Below, piece by piece: positions 14,901-23,709 of a stretch of DNA of 24,911 nt. The DNA lies in assembly GCA_014239625.1 (NCBI GenBank), contig JAAZYN010000003.1, positions 1 to 24,911 on the forward strand. Direction: 5' to 3'. Both the position numbers and the translations under genes were made by a program. Positions within the stretch are counted from its first letter, which is position 1; every line of letters starts with the position of its first letter. Under the pieces are notes generated by a model. That model was not told the origin of the DNA and did not search any database. It worked only from the letters and a program-made list of their open reading frames with translations. Source of the DNA: Myxococcales bacterium (GTDB lineage: Bacteria; Myxococcota_A; UBA9042; PHBI01; JAAZYN01).

Positions 14901-17637
14901 CCTCAGCGCTCCCCGGAGGTCTCTCGGCGTCGCCGCCGGCGTGTCGCAGTCGCTCCAGCGCGCGCCCGATGGCGTGCGCCGCGAAGCTGTCGGGTGACGC
15001 CGTCGCGGCCAGCTGCTGGAGATCGTCGGTGGCGTGGGCCCAGCCCAGCTCACCGATGTGGTACGCGGCTAGCGCCCGCAGAGAGTCGCTGGGCGCGGCC
15101 ATGATGTCCATCAGCAGGTCCTCGTAGCTGCCTTGCGCGGCTCTGTATGCGGCGGGAGCGGCGGCCAGCCGTTCGTCGTCGGGGATGTTGCCGATCAGCC
15201 CGGAGACCAGCCCGACCACGGCCTCGGTGTGCGGCGCTCGAACGACGTTGGCCAACAGCTCCAGGCTCGCCGCCGCGACGGTCTGTTCAGCGCTGCGAAG
15301 GCCCCGATAGATCTGCTCGAAGTCCTCGTCCCGATGCCACAGGTTCAGCAGCCGCAGCAAGCGCTCGCTCGCGTGCTCTTCTTTGTCCGCCATGAGCTGC
15401 AGCATCAACGCCTGTCCGACTGTCTGCGCCGCTCCAGCCGCGGCCAGGCCCTGGGCCTGTTGCATGCGCACGCGCCAGCCCAGCAGGATGTAGCCAGAGC
15501 GGAGGGTGCGGGTGAGGCCCGCGTTGAGCGCGGCCTCATCCAGGTGGAGATCTCGGTCGCGCGCCCTCATGCGCTCGAGGCTACGCAAGATGCGATAGCG
15601 GATCATCCCGGACGGCTCCTCGAGTAGATTTTCGAGCAGCAAAGCTGCCGCGCGCGGTCCTCCGAATTGGCTCATCGCCCGAGGGATGTGCCGTCGGATC
15701 CCGTCCCACAGCTCCCTGCCCGCCAGCCCGTCGCCCAGAGCGGACAAGGCCACATCGCCTATCTCGACCAGCGCGTCCCGCGCCTGGCTGCGGACCTCGC
15801 GGTGAGCCAGCTGGGCCATGAGTGGCGCGACAAAGCGCGGGTCCGGCAGGGCCGCCATGGCCTGCGCGGCCGCAATCTGAACGCTGAGATTGGCGTGCGA
15901 CGACAACCGCAACAGCAACGGCACGAACCGTCGCTCGGGGGCAGCCCGGATAGCCTCGGCCAAGCCGATATACTCCCGCGCCCCGCCGCTGTCGATGAGC
16001 CGCTCCAGCTCCAGGCTGGCATGCTCGGCGTCCTCTCCGCCGCCAGCCACCAAGGCTACCAGCGCTGTGGCGCGCACCAGCGGGCTGCGGTCGTCCAGAG
16101 CCTGGGCCACACGCACCAGGCTGGGGTGGGTGCGGAGAACCGCCGAGCGGATCTGAGGGTCTGGATGTTGGGTCAACCGCTCCACGATGGGGAGGTGGTC
16201 GACCCGATGACTCTCACCGAAGAGGGTCAGCGCCCGGGTGACAATGCTGCGTGATGGATGATGCAGGATGAGCCCGGGGATCAAGTGCCCCCGCTCGGCT
16301 CCAGCGAGCAGCTCCATGGCGGTCCGAACCTCCGCGTCATCGGCGCTGTTGAGCGCCGCCATCAGAGCCTCCAAGGCGCTCAGATCGATCTCGCGGACCG
16401 CCATGTTCCGAGCAAAGCGACCGCGCTTGAGGTTGTCGCGAACGATCCCCAGATAGTGGGGTTTGAGCCGCCGGGCGACCACGATCCACGCCACACACGC
16501 CACAGCCAACAGGGAGGCCAGCACGAACTCGCCGCCACCGACGAAGACCACCCCCAGGATGAGCAGCGAGGCCAGCGCCTGCGCGGCGCGACGCCCCACC
16601 ATGTCGATGAACCGCTTGGCGTTCGGTCGCAGCCGGTCGCTGATGGGGATGAAGAGCACCTCCGAGGCGGTGCGGTGCAGCGAGTGCTTCAACGTGCCGT
16701 CCGCGCCCTTGAGCGCGATGGCCGCGTACATCGCGCCGCCGAGGGCCAGGAAGATGGCGCCGCCGAGGAGCAGGACCGGCAAGATCCAGAGCACCCGCTG
16801 AACCCCCAGCACCCGCAACAACCAGCCGGTCAACAACAGCTGCGCGGCGAGAGCGGTGCCGTTGAGGACCGCGTAGATGATCCCGAAGGTCTCGGCGAGC
16901 TCGTGAGGGGCGACGGTGTCCGCCACTCGCGCCTTGAAGAGGAAGTCCACCAGGGTGAACACGACCGTCGAGATGGCGACGAGCGCGGCGAGACGCCCGA
17001 CGTAGGGGTCCTCGAAGACCCGCTTGACCGCAAAGGGGAGCGCCAGAGGGCGCGACAGAGCGGCCTTGGAGACGGGCTGGAGGCTACCCAGCAGCGCCAG
17101 CGTGACGACCCCGCTGACGACGAAGAAGGCGGCGCCGACGAGCAGCATGTGCCGGACGGGCATCACCTGGCTCATGCCGGTGGCCACCAGCGCGCCCACC
17201 ATCGCGCCCAGCACGCTGCCCGCGCCGATGAGCCCATAGAGTCGCTTGGCCTGCTCCAGGCTGAACACCTTGCCCAGGAGGATCCAGAACTGGACCAGGG
17301 CGATGGAGATGAACACGCCCGACCAGATGTAGACCGCGTACAAGACCCACTCCGCGCGACCGCGCGCGATCCACCACAGGGCCGCGGTGATGGCCCCGGC
17401 GGCCAACAACCACAGACCCAGCGCGCGACGGCTCCGGCGTCCCGCAAACTGGCTCGTGAGCAAACTGATCGCCGCGATGGCCACATACGTCAGAGGCAGG
17501 TTGGTGGCGGGTAGGCGAGCCAAGAACATGGCATCGCGGGCCGTCTCGACCAAGGTGTGGCCGGCGAGGATGCCGAAGAGCACGACGAAGGTGCCCAGGA
17601 CAGCCTTGCGCTCCTGCGTCCGAACCCGGAGTAACAA
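14893..17637 (-). CDS. NTT-like nucleotide transporter fused to HEAT repeats
   Basis: This protein has 914 residues. The first ~410 are a polytopic membrane domain of about 12 hydrophobic segments, resembling the NTT (ATP/ADP translocase, Npt1/Npt2) family, with typical opening VETARDAMFLARLP and helices such as FQFWILLGKVFSLEQAKR-like at about 115-135. From about 430 to 910 the sequence is a run of HEAT-like helical repeats (for example SADDAEVRTAMELLAG, HPDPQIRSAVLRTHP, EVRSQARDALVEIGD). NTT-HEAT fusions are known in free-living bacteria, where nucleotide transport is unproven. The start is TTG at 17637-17635, supported by AAAAGG 7 bases upstream (plus-strand 17645-17650); no ATG fits near there. 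It is first in a two-gene leftward operon. Confidence 0.88.
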   Translation of the reverse strand: MLLRVRTQERKAVLGTFVVLFGILAGHTLVETARDAMFLARLPATNLPLTYVAIAAISLLTSQFAGRRSRRALGLWLLAAGAITAALWWIARGRAEWVLYAVYIWSGVFISIALVQFWILLGKVFSLEQAKRLYGLIGAGSVLGAMVGALVATGMSQVMPVRHMLLVGAAFFVVSGVVTLALLGSLQPVSKAALSRPLALPFAVKRVFEDPYVGRLAALVAISTVVFTLVDFLFKARVADTVAPHELAETFGIIYAVLNGTALAAQLLLTGWLLRVLGVQRVLWILPVLLLGGAIFLALGGAMYAAIALKGADGTLKHSLHRTASEVLFIPISDRLRPNAKRFIDMVGRRAAQALASLLILGVVFVGGGEFVLASLLAVACVAWIVVARRLKPHYLGIVRDNLKRGRFARNMAVREIDLSALEALMAALNSADDAEVRTAMELLAGAERGHLIPGLILHHPSRSIVTRALTLFGESHRVDHLPIVERLTQHPDPQIRSAVLRTHPSLVRVAQALDDRSPLVRATALVALVAGGGEDAEHASLELERLIDSGGAREYIGLAEAIRAAPERRFVPLLLRLSSHANLSVQIAAAQAMAALPDPRFVAPLMAQLAHREVRSQARDALVEIGDVALSALGDGLAGRELWDGIRRHIPRAMSQFGGPRAAALLLENLLEEPSGMIRYRILRSLERMRARDRDLHLDEAALNAGLTRTLRSGYILLGWRVRMQQAQGLAAAGAAQTVGQALMLQLMADKEEHASERLLRLLNLWHRDEDFEQIYRGLRSAEQTVAAASLELLANVVRAPHTEAVVGLVSGLIGNIPDDERLAAAPAAYRAAQGSYEDLLMDIMAAPSDSLRALAAYHIGELGWAHATDDLQQLAATASPDSFAAHAIGRALERLRHAGGDAERPPGSAEDV

Positions 17638-17665
17638 TCGACGACCTTTTGAAATGAGACGCCGC

Positions 17666-17693
17666 AGGATAGGCGCATGGGTGCGCCGGACAA
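17666..17693 (-). promoter_or_regulatory. Likely sigma70-type promoter for NTT-HEAT operon
   Basis: On the minus strand, TTGTCC (plus 17688-17693) and TATCCT (plus 17666-17671) are separated by 16 bases. Each matches four of six consensus positions. Transcription would begin about 20 bases before the TTG start codon, leaving room for the AAAAGG ribosome site. Confidence 0.45.
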
Positions 17694-17748
17694 GATCGAA
17701 TTTTTGCAGGCGCTCCAGCGTCTGCGGAGCATGGTGTATTCTTCACGC

Positions 17749-18567
17749 ATGCCGCGAACCAACCGCCTGCTGCCCATCGTCTTGGTCGCCGCGTTCGCGT
17801 GGCCGCTCGCAGACGCCGACGGCGCAGGCCGATCTCGAAAAGCGAAGGGAGGTAAAAAAGGACAGGCCGCCAGGATGGTGAAGGTCGCCGCCGGCACCTA
17901 CGCGGTGTCGACCCCCGACAGCGACAGCGGTGAGACGAGGCGGGTCGCGCTGAAGGCGTTCCGCATCGATCGCCACGAGGTGACGGTGGCCAGCTATCGC
18001 CGCTGCGTGCTGACCGCCAAGTGCTCGGAGCCGCAGACGAGCGCCTACTTCTCCCTGGCCCAACGCCGGATCGACTTCGAGGCGTTCTGCAACTGGAATC
18101 AGGCCGGCCGTGAAGACCACCCCATCAACTGCCTCACCCGCGGGCAAGCCGCCGAATATTGTGCATCCGTGGGCAAGCGCTTGCCCACCAGCGACCAGTG
18201 GGAGGCCGCCAACTACGGTGAGCCCACCCCCAAGCGACGCACCCGATACGTGTTCGGCGACACCATCCCGAAAGACGCCGCGCTGTGCTGGAACCGAAAA
18301 GAGCACCGCGAGGGGACCTGCCCCACGACCAGCACCAACGACGACACGAGCTGGAGAGGCGTGAAGGGCCTGGCCGGCAACGTCAGCGAGTGGACACGCA
18401 CCGACGCGTGCCCCGGTGGGGGCGCCGAGTGTCGAAACAAGCTGGCCGTGATCCGCGGTGGAAATTGGTACAACGCTTACGCCGTGAAGGCCGGCGTCCG
18501 CCGCGCGCGGCTGGTTCAGGCCGCTTCTTTCGATCACCTGCTTGGATTTCGCTGCATATCCAAGTAG
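17749..18567 (+). CDS. Secreted FGE-sulfatase-fold protein, catalytic cysteines absent
   Basis: This protein has 272 residues. After a signal peptide (MPRTNRLLPIVLVAAFAW, cleavage near residue 25) and a Lys/Arg-rich linker comes a SUMF1/FGE-like domain. Its landmarks are MVKVAAGTY, FRIDRHEVTVASYRRC, CLTRGQAAEYCASVGKRLP, GLAGNVSEWT, VIRGGNWYN and LLGFRC. True formylglycine-generating enzymes have two catalytic Cys just after the RGG-[SN]-[WY] motif. Here that stretch reads NWYNAYAVKAGVRRAR, with no Cys, so it is probably not an active FGE. About ten other cysteines suggest disulfides. ATG 17749 is favoured for the signal peptide; ATG 17731 is also in frame. Neither has a good Shine-Dalgarno. 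TATTCT (17737-17742) could be a -10 box giving a near-leaderless mRNA. The start lies divergent from the NTT-HEAT gene, 111 bases away. Confidence 0.87.
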   Translation: MPRTNRLLPIVLVAAFAWPLADADGAGRSRKAKGGKKGQAARMVKVAAGTYAVSTPDSDSGETRRVALKAFRIDRHEVTVASYRRCVLTAKCSEPQTSAYFSLAQRRIDFEAFCNWNQAGREDHPINCLTRGQAAEYCASVGKRLPTSDQWEAANYGEPTPKRRTRYVFGDTIPKDAALCWNRKEHREGTCPTTSTNDDTSWRGVKGLAGNVSEWTRTDACPGGGAECRNKLAVIRGGNWYNAYAVKAGVRRARLVQAASFDHLLGFRCISK

Positions 18568-18579
18568 TAAGACGCCGTC

Positions 18580-19089
18580 ATGTTCATCGCCCTTTGGGCG
18601 CTGCTAGGGGTCATCGCGCCGCTCGCAAGCGCTATCTTCAGATTAACCCCTCGAGCGGTCGAAGCGCTGCAGTGGCCTGAATTGGCCACGCTCCACGTCG
18701 CCTTCGCCATCTGTTGGACGGCGTGGATGATCTGGGCAGAGGGATACCGCGGCTTCCAGGGCAGCTTCGCCCCGCGCGTCGCGGCGCGCTCCTGGTATCT
18801 GGCTCGCGACACCAGCGAGCGCACGCTGACGTCGGTGATCTTGGCGCCCGCGTACGCCATCGGGCTGTTCAACGCCCGCAAGCGCACCATGATCACCGCC
18901 TGGGTGGTGCTCCTCATGATCATCCTGTTGGTCCTCGCGGTGTCGGCGCTGGATCAGCCATGGCGAGGGCTCATCGACCTCGGTGTGGTCACCGGGCTGG
19001 CCTACGGAGCGGGGTCTATTCTATGGTTCGGGGTCCGAGCGGCCCGCGACCCAGACGGGATGAGCCAGTGGTTGGCGCTGCCGGATTAA
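18580..19089 (+). CDS. Small membrane protein, function unknown
   Basis: This protein has 169 residues and four probable membrane helices: MFIALWALLGVIAPLASAIF at the start, then LHVAFAICWTAWMIW, the pair TAWVVLLMIILLVLAVSAL, and GVVTGLAYGAGSILWFGV. The loop between the second and third holds a basic, Arg-rich stretch (RVAARSWYLAR and NARKRT), likely on the cytoplasmic face. I do not recognise the family. It begins 12 bases after the FGE-like gene and has only a weak ribosome site, so it is probably read from the same transcript. Confidence 0.75.
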   Translation: MFIALWALLGVIAPLASAIFRLTPRAVEALQWPELATLHVAFAICWTAWMIWAEGYRGFQGSFAPRVAARSWYLARDTSERTLTSVILAPAYAIGLFNARKRTMITAWVVLLMIILLVLAVSALDQPWRGLIDLGVVTGLAYGAGSILWFGVRAARDPDGMSQWLALPD

Positions 19090-19114
19090 ATAATCGGCAG
19101 AACTCAAGTATACT
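19086..19114 (+). promoter_or_regulatory. Possible promoter for the kinase gene
   Basis: TATACT (19109-19114) is a five-of-six match to a -10 box in an AT-richer patch between the membrane-protein stop and the kinase ATG. TTAAAT (19086-19091), 17 bases upstream, is a weak -35. Transcription would start about 3 bases before the ATG at 19124, giving a very short leader. GAGG at 19115-19118 would then lie outside or at the very start of the mRNA. Confidence 0.4.
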
Positions 19115-19123
19115 GAGGCGCTG

Positions 19124-22100
19124 ATGAGCGACCCTCCCCCCAACGCCAGCGATGAGCCACTGGCGATCCCGCTAGGTCCCTTCGACGTCATCGAGCCCAT
19201 TGGAGAGGGCGGGATGGCGGTGGTGTGGCGTGGCGTTCATCGGATCCAGGGGGTCCCGGTAGCGATCAAGTTCGTCACCGGTCCATGGGCACAAAACCCC
19301 ATGTTCCTCGAGATGTTCCAGAATGAGACGCGGGCGATCGCCGGCGTCGATCACCCGGGCATCGCGATGGTCTACGATCACGGGGAGGTCCCCGAAGCCA
19401 GCGCGATAGCGTCCGAGGGTGCGCTGCGACAAGGCACCCCCTACATCGTCATGGAGCTGGCGCGCGGGGGGGCGATGGATGACATCGAGGTCCCCCTCGA
19501 CTGGCCCGACCTCAAAGGGGTCCTGCTGACCCTGCTGGACGCCCTCGGCCACGCCCACGCCCGGGGGATTATCCACCGAGACCTGAAGCCAGCCAACGTG
19601 CTCCTGTGCCTGTGGGACGATCTGCGGCCTGGGCTCAAGCTGACCGACTTCGGTATCGCTCACGCGACCAAGCGCGAGTCGCGGAGCGAGCGCGATGAGC
19701 TGACCGAAGGCACGCCCGAGTATATGGCCCCCGAGCAGTGCCGCGCGCAGTGGCGTGACTATGGGCCATGGACCGATCTCTACGCGCTGGGCTGCCTCGC
19801 CTACGAGCTGGCTTCGGGTGCACCGCCCTTCGTGGACAACTCCGCTACGATGGTCTTCATCCATCAGATCGACAGCCAACCCGCCCGCCTCGATATGGCC
19901 GCGCTGGGGTTGCCGCCAGAGTTCGAAGGCTGGCTCTGGCGATTGCTACAGAAGGATCCGGCCGACCGCTTTCAGACCTGCGCGGACGCCGCGTGGGCGC
20001 TCGAACGGATCGGTCCCGAGGAGCTCCCCCCCGGCGAGCTCCTGAGCAGCCTGGGCGTTCAATCGGAGCGCCGGTCGGGGGCGAAGGCCGGCTCCCCCGC
20101 GCAGCCCCGCCAGACCCTCCTCGGCGCGGCCCCACAGTCGCCGGCCCAAGGACAGAGACCGCGCCCCACGGCGGCCCCGAGCGCCCCCGCGGGAGCGGCG
20201 CAGCAGGTCGACGGGATCACACTGGCCGCGCGGAAGGCCCCTCCCCTGCCCGATACATGGCAACGACCGGCGGACGATCAGTGGTCCATGGCGCTGGTGG
20301 GCGCTGGCCTGGGCCTGTATGGCTTGCGCGCGCTGCGGCTCGTCGATCGGGAAGCCCCGCGGGACGCCATGTGGGAGACCCTGCGCAAGACGCGGCAGCT
20401 CGGGCGTGCACACCTGTTCATGCTCCACGGCGCGGCCGGCAACGGCAAGAGCGCGCTGGCGCGCTGGATGTGCCAACGGGCTGCAGAGGTGGGCGGCGCC
20501 AACATCCTGGTCGGCTATCACTCCCAGCGCCCGGGGTCTGGAGACGGCGTCTCGCGGATGGTGCAGCAGTACCTGCAGTGCGTGGGGCTGACGCGCGCGG
20601 AGATGCTTGAGCGGATCGAGTTCAAGCTCCGCCAGCAGGGCGTCACCGACCCCTACGAATGGAACGCGCTGACCGAGTTCATCACGCCGGCCCTCGACCA
20701 AGACTACGCCGACGGGGCGCAGCGCATCCGCTTTGGCAGCCGAGAGGAAGGCTACGCGCTGGTCCGGCGCCTGCTCAACCGGATCTCGCGAGACCGCCCG
20801 ACCATCGTGTGGCTCGACGACGTCCACTGGAGCAAGGACTCGGTCGCCTTCGCTCGGTACATCATGGAGAACCAGGCCGCCGAGCCGGTGCCGGCGCTGC
20901 TCCTGTGCACGTCCCGTGACGAGGCGCTCATCGAGCTCCCCGACATGCACGCGGAGCTGCAGAGCCTCACGAAGCTGCGCGGCGCGCGAGACATGCCGAT
21001 CGACGTATTGGAGAAACGAGATCGCGCCGCCCTGGTGCGCCAACTCCTCGGCCTGGAGGGGCGCCTGGCGCAGATGGTCGAGGAGCGCACCGAAGGCAAC
21101 CCGTTGTTCGCCGTTCAGCTGGTCGGCGACTGGGTTCAACGCGGAGTCCTCGAGGTCGGGACCCGGGGGTTCGTGCTGCGCAAGGGCGCCGAGGCGATCC
21201 TGCCCAACGACCTCTACCAGTTCTGGACGGCCCGAATCGAGCGGCTACTGGATGGCAAACAGGACCTGGAGCCCGCGCTGCAGATGGCCGCCGTCCTGAG
21301 CCGTGAGGTCATCGCCAAGGAGTGGATCGCGGCCTGCGAACAGGCCTCCGTGCCGGTGGACGTGGATGTGCTCGGCCAGCTGTTCCGCGAGCGCCTGGCG
21401 GCGCCCCTGGAGGACGGCAACTGGAGCTTCACCCATGGCGTGCTGCGGGAGACCTTCGAGCGCCGCGCCCGAGAGAGCGGCCGCTGGAGCGAATACCACC
21501 GCGCCTGCGTTCGCATGCTCAGGGGTGAATATTCGCCAGGCGTCCCGTCGGTCCAAGAGCGCATCGGCCGACACCTTTTCGACGCCGGAGACTACGAAGA
21601 GGCGCTGGAACCCCTGGTGGCAGCAGCTGGGGCACGGCGCGTCGCCGGAGAGTACGTGGACGCGCATCAGCTGTTGGACTTGCGCGACGAGGCGATGAGC
21701 CGCGCCGAGCTCCCCGAGTCCGATGAGCGGTGGGGCCAGAGCTGGGTGCTCAAGTCCTGGGTGTCATCCAACCAGGGCCGTATCGCAGACGCCTGGACAC
21801 ACTCCGAACGCGCCGAGAGAGCGGCCCGCCACCACCGCTGGCGCACGACCTTGCCGCCGGCTCTGCTCGGGATGGCCGTCGCGGCACGGGAACGAGGCGA
21901 TCTGGCCAAGGCCGACACGCTGACCGACGAGGCGTTCTTTCTTTACGAGGAGCTCAAGAACCAAATCGGGATGGCGCATTGCCTACAAGGTTCGGGCGTC
22001 GTCGCTCGGCTCCGTGGCGATATGGATTGGTCGGAGACTCAGGTGATCCGGGCGCTGAACCTGCACGAGCGGGTCGGCAACACCTTCGGCGTCGCGCAGT

Positions 22101-22732
22101 GCAAACAGCGCCTGGGCGAGGCCGTACTGCGCGCGGGTCGGGCTGGCGAAGCGCGCAAATGGCTGGGCGAAGCGGCGGCCGAGTACGAGGCTATCTCGGC
22201 GCCCCTGGGCAGGGCGCTGTGCGACAACGGTCTCGGGGACGTGGCCCGAATGTCGGGCGACATCGCGACCGCCTCGGCGTCGTACCGAGCGGCCAAGAAG
22301 GCCTTGACCCAGATCGGCTCGTCTTCCCTGGCGTACACGACGGAGCGCTTGGGCCTGATCGCCCTGACACGGGGCAAGTATCGTCGGGCCAACGAGCTGT
22401 TGCGGACCGCTCGCGAGGCGTTCATCGCCGTAGAGCGTGCGGGCGACGCGTGGCGGCTGAGCGCGGAGCTGCTGCCGTGCGTCGCGGCGTTTCAGGACTG
22501 GGAGGGCTGGGACGAGTATGCCCAAGACCTGGAGCATCTGACTGGCGACGTCTGCCACGTCGACCCGGACATCGCGACCTGCGCCGGCTGGGCCGGAAAG
22601 CTGGCGGCCAACGCGTCACAGGTCGAGCGCGCCCGGGCCGCGTATCGCTTGGAGGCTGGGCAGTGGCGCGCGCTGCGACGCAACACCCTGGCCTCCAAAG
22701 CCGAAGCAGCCTTGGCCGAGCTGGGAGCGTAG
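19124..22732 (+). CDS. Ser/Thr protein kinase with AAA-type ATPase domain and TPR-like repeats
   Basis: This protein has 1202 residues and no membrane segment, so it is probably cytoplasmic. Residues about 20-290 are a Hanks-type kinase: Gly loop IGEGGMAVV, Lys49, HRDLKPAN with Asp153, DFG with Asp175, and a TPEYMAPEQ activation-loop end. A Pro/Ala-rich linker follows (about 300-370). Then comes an AAA_16-like ATPase with Walker A GAAGNGKS (436-443) and Walker B WLDDVHW (563-569), a helical region, and TPR-like repeats from about 850 to the end. The catalytic residues of both enzyme domains are present. This layout resembles PknK-like signalling proteins common in Myxococcota. The partners of this one cannot be told. 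The gene is preceded by a possible promoter. Confidence 0.93.
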   Translation: MSDPPPNASDEPLAIPLGPFDVIEPIGEGGMAVVWRGVHRIQGVPVAIKFVTGPWAQNPMFLEMFQNETRAIAGVDHPGIAMVYDHGEVPEASAIASEGALRQGTPYIVMELARGGAMDDIEVPLDWPDLKGVLLTLLDALGHAHARGIIHRDLKPANVLLCLWDDLRPGLKLTDFGIAHATKRESRSERDELTEGTPEYMAPEQCRAQWRDYGPWTDLYALGCLAYELASGAPPFVDNSATMVFIHQIDSQPARLDMAALGLPPEFEGWLWRLLQKDPADRFQTCADAAWALERIGPEELPPGELLSSLGVQSERRSGAKAGSPAQPRQTLLGAAPQSPAQGQRPRPTAAPSAPAGAAQQVDGITLAARKAPPLPDTWQRPADDQWSMALVGAGLGLYGLRALRLVDREAPRDAMWETLRKTRQLGRAHLFMLHGAAGNGKSALARWMCQRAAEVGGANILVGYHSQRPGSGDGVSRMVQQYLQCVGLTRAEMLERIEFKLRQQGVTDPYEWNALTEFITPALDQDYADGAQRIRFGSREEGYALVRRLLNRISRDRPTIVWLDDVHWSKDSVAFARYIMENQAAEPVPALLLCTSRDEALIELPDMHAELQSLTKLRGARDMPIDVLEKRDRAALVRQLLGLEGRLAQMVEERTEGNPLFAVQLVGDWVQRGVLEVGTRGFVLRKGAEAILPNDLYQFWTARIERLLDGKQDLEPALQMAAVLSREVIAKEWIAACEQASVPVDVDVLGQLFRERLAAPLEDGNWSFTHGVLRETFERRARESGRWSEYHRACVRMLRGEYSPGVPSVQERIGRHLFDAGDYEEALEPLVAAAGARRVAGEYVDAHQLLDLRDEAMSRAELPESDERWGQSWVLKSWVSSNQGRIADAWTHSERAERAARHHRWRTTLPPALLGMAVAARERGDLAKADTLTDEAFFLYEELKNQIGMAHCLQGSGVVARLRGDMDWSETQVIRALNLHERVGNTFGVAQCKQRLGEAVLRAGRAGEARKWLGEAAAEYEAISAPLGRALCDNGLGDVARMSGDIATASASYRAAKKALTQIGSSSLAYTTERLGLIALTRGKYRRANELLRTAREAFIAVERAGDAWRLSAELLPCVAAFQDWEGWDEYAQDLEHLTGDVCHVDPDIATCAGWAGKLAANASQVERARAAYRLEAGQWRALRRNTLASKAEAALAELGA

Positions 22733-22744
22733 CGTGTCCCGACA

Positions 22745-22767
22745 CGCCCCTTGACCTCCAAGGGGCG
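22745..22767. terminator. Hairpin between convergent genes, possible bidirectional terminator
   Basis: A perfect 9-base stem (CGCCCCTTG, paired with CAAGGGGCG) with a 5-base loop lies 12 bases after the kinase stop and 53 bases from the DUF952 stop. No T-run follows on either strand, so it is not a textbook intrinsic terminator, but such stems often define 3' ends in GC-rich genomes. Confidence 0.5.
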
Positions 22768-22820
22768 CGCGGCGGCCGCCCTCCCCGTGGAAGCAGGAGC
22801 GACGGATCGCAGCGCTCTCT

Positions 22821-23228
22821 TCAGTCGCTCAGCTGCAGCCGCAGCGCCGCCGGAAACTCGTGCGCTCCTCCACGACCCAGTGGCAACGGGTGGATCTCCA
22901 CCACGGCGCTGGGCCGGAGGTGCCCATAGAGGTGAGGAAACAGCTTACCCGATCGCGATGGCTCCCACTTCAACGCCTCGCCCAGGGCCTCGGGGTCTAC
23001 GCCCAACAGCACCAACCCGGTCTGCCCCGCGCGGTGCTTGGCTGCCGATCGCACCACCTGGTCGGCCGCCGAAAAGTGGATGAAGCCGTCCGCGAGATCC
23101 TGCGAGCTGCCCGCATACTCGCCGCTGTCCAGCGCCGCCTCCCACTCGCGTTGGCGACAGATGTGGAAAATCAGGCCCCGCTCGGCCCCCTCGGGGCTCG
23201 CGCCCGGGGCTCGGCCAGCGCCGCTCAT
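22821..23228 (-). CDS. DUF952 family protein
   Basis: This small soluble protein has 135 residues. It matches the DUF952 pattern: IFHICRQREWEAALDSGEY near the start, then DGFIHFSAADQV, SAAKHRAGQTGLVLLGVD, LKWEPSRSGKLFPHLYG and a closing strand. The conserved His residues in FIHFS and FPHLYG are present. Its reaction is not known; the fold is thought to be ADP-ribosyltransferase-related. The first ~15 residues before IFHI are Gly/Pro/Ala-rich and look non-conserved. ATG 23228 is chosen; GTG 23246 is also in frame, and a later start inside this tail is possible. The gene lies 88 bases after the small lipoprotein gene on the same strand. Confidence 0.8.
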   Translation of the reverse strand: MSGAGRAPGASPEGAERGLIFHICRQREWEAALDSGEYAGSSQDLADGFIHFSAADQVVRSAAKHRAGQTGLVLLGVDPEALGEALKWEPSRSGKLFPHLYGHLRPSAVVEIHPLPLGRGGAHEFPAALRLQLSD

Positions 23229-23316
23229 AGGCCGCACCGCGCCCACCGATGCCGACGGACACCGGCCCGCGCCGAAGCTACACGTCGCCCAGCGGTGACG
23301 CGCCCGATCCCGGACT

Positions 23317-23625
23317 TCAGGGCGTGGCGGTCACGCATGTCTTGAACGAGGCGAGGTTGCTGGCGCTGGCCTGACACTCGATGCGGGCCGCGAAGGCCTT
23401 GTCTTTCGCGGCCATCTTCGAGCACACGGCGATGAGCCCCTCGCGGGCGCCGGCTTTCGTGCCCGCCTCCGCGGCCATGTCCTTCTCCACCTTGCTCCCT
23501 TCGGCGGCCGAGAACCTGATCTGCTTGTCCACGGCGTCGGTACACGGCGTCCCGCCGCAACCGACAACGCCGAGGCCGAGGCCGAACACGGTAACCGTCA
23601 GTAGTCTGTACAGAACGCTGAGCAT
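23317..23625 (-). CDS. Small Cys-rich lipoprotein, function unknown
   Basis: This protein has 102 residues. The N-terminal hydrophobic stretch ends in the lipobox VVGC, so Cys23 should be lipidated. The mature part is helical and charged, with four more cysteines (TPCTD, AVCSK, IECQA, KTCVT) that could form two disulfides. I know no family. The start at 23625 is supported by a strong GGAGGAG (plus 23630-23636) with 4-base spacing. It is divergent from the CAP-domain gene, with 84 bases between the two starts. Confidence 0.8.
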   Translation of the reverse strand: MLSVLYRLLTVTVFGLGLGVVGCGGTPCTDAVDKQIRFSAAEGSKVEKDMAAEAGTKAGAREGLIAVCSKMAAKDKAFAARIECQASASNLASFKTCVTATP

Positions 23626-23709
23626 ACGACTCCTCCGAAGGACGAGCGCTTTGCCTACACCACAGCCGCGGACTTGGAAAGCGGGTAAGTCGATGCGACA
23701 GTCTCCGAC

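Noticed and set aside
16258..17514. 418-residue rightward open frame inside the NTT-HEAT gene
   Set aside because: The translation is a run of Asp, Gln, Glu, His and Arg, a typical shadow of a hydrophobic membrane protein read on the opposite strand.
14893..17637. ATP/ADP translocase of an intracellular energy parasite
   Set aside because: The surrounding genes belong to a free-living Gram-negative. The long HEAT tail fits the broader NTT family, so an energy-parasite role is not supported.
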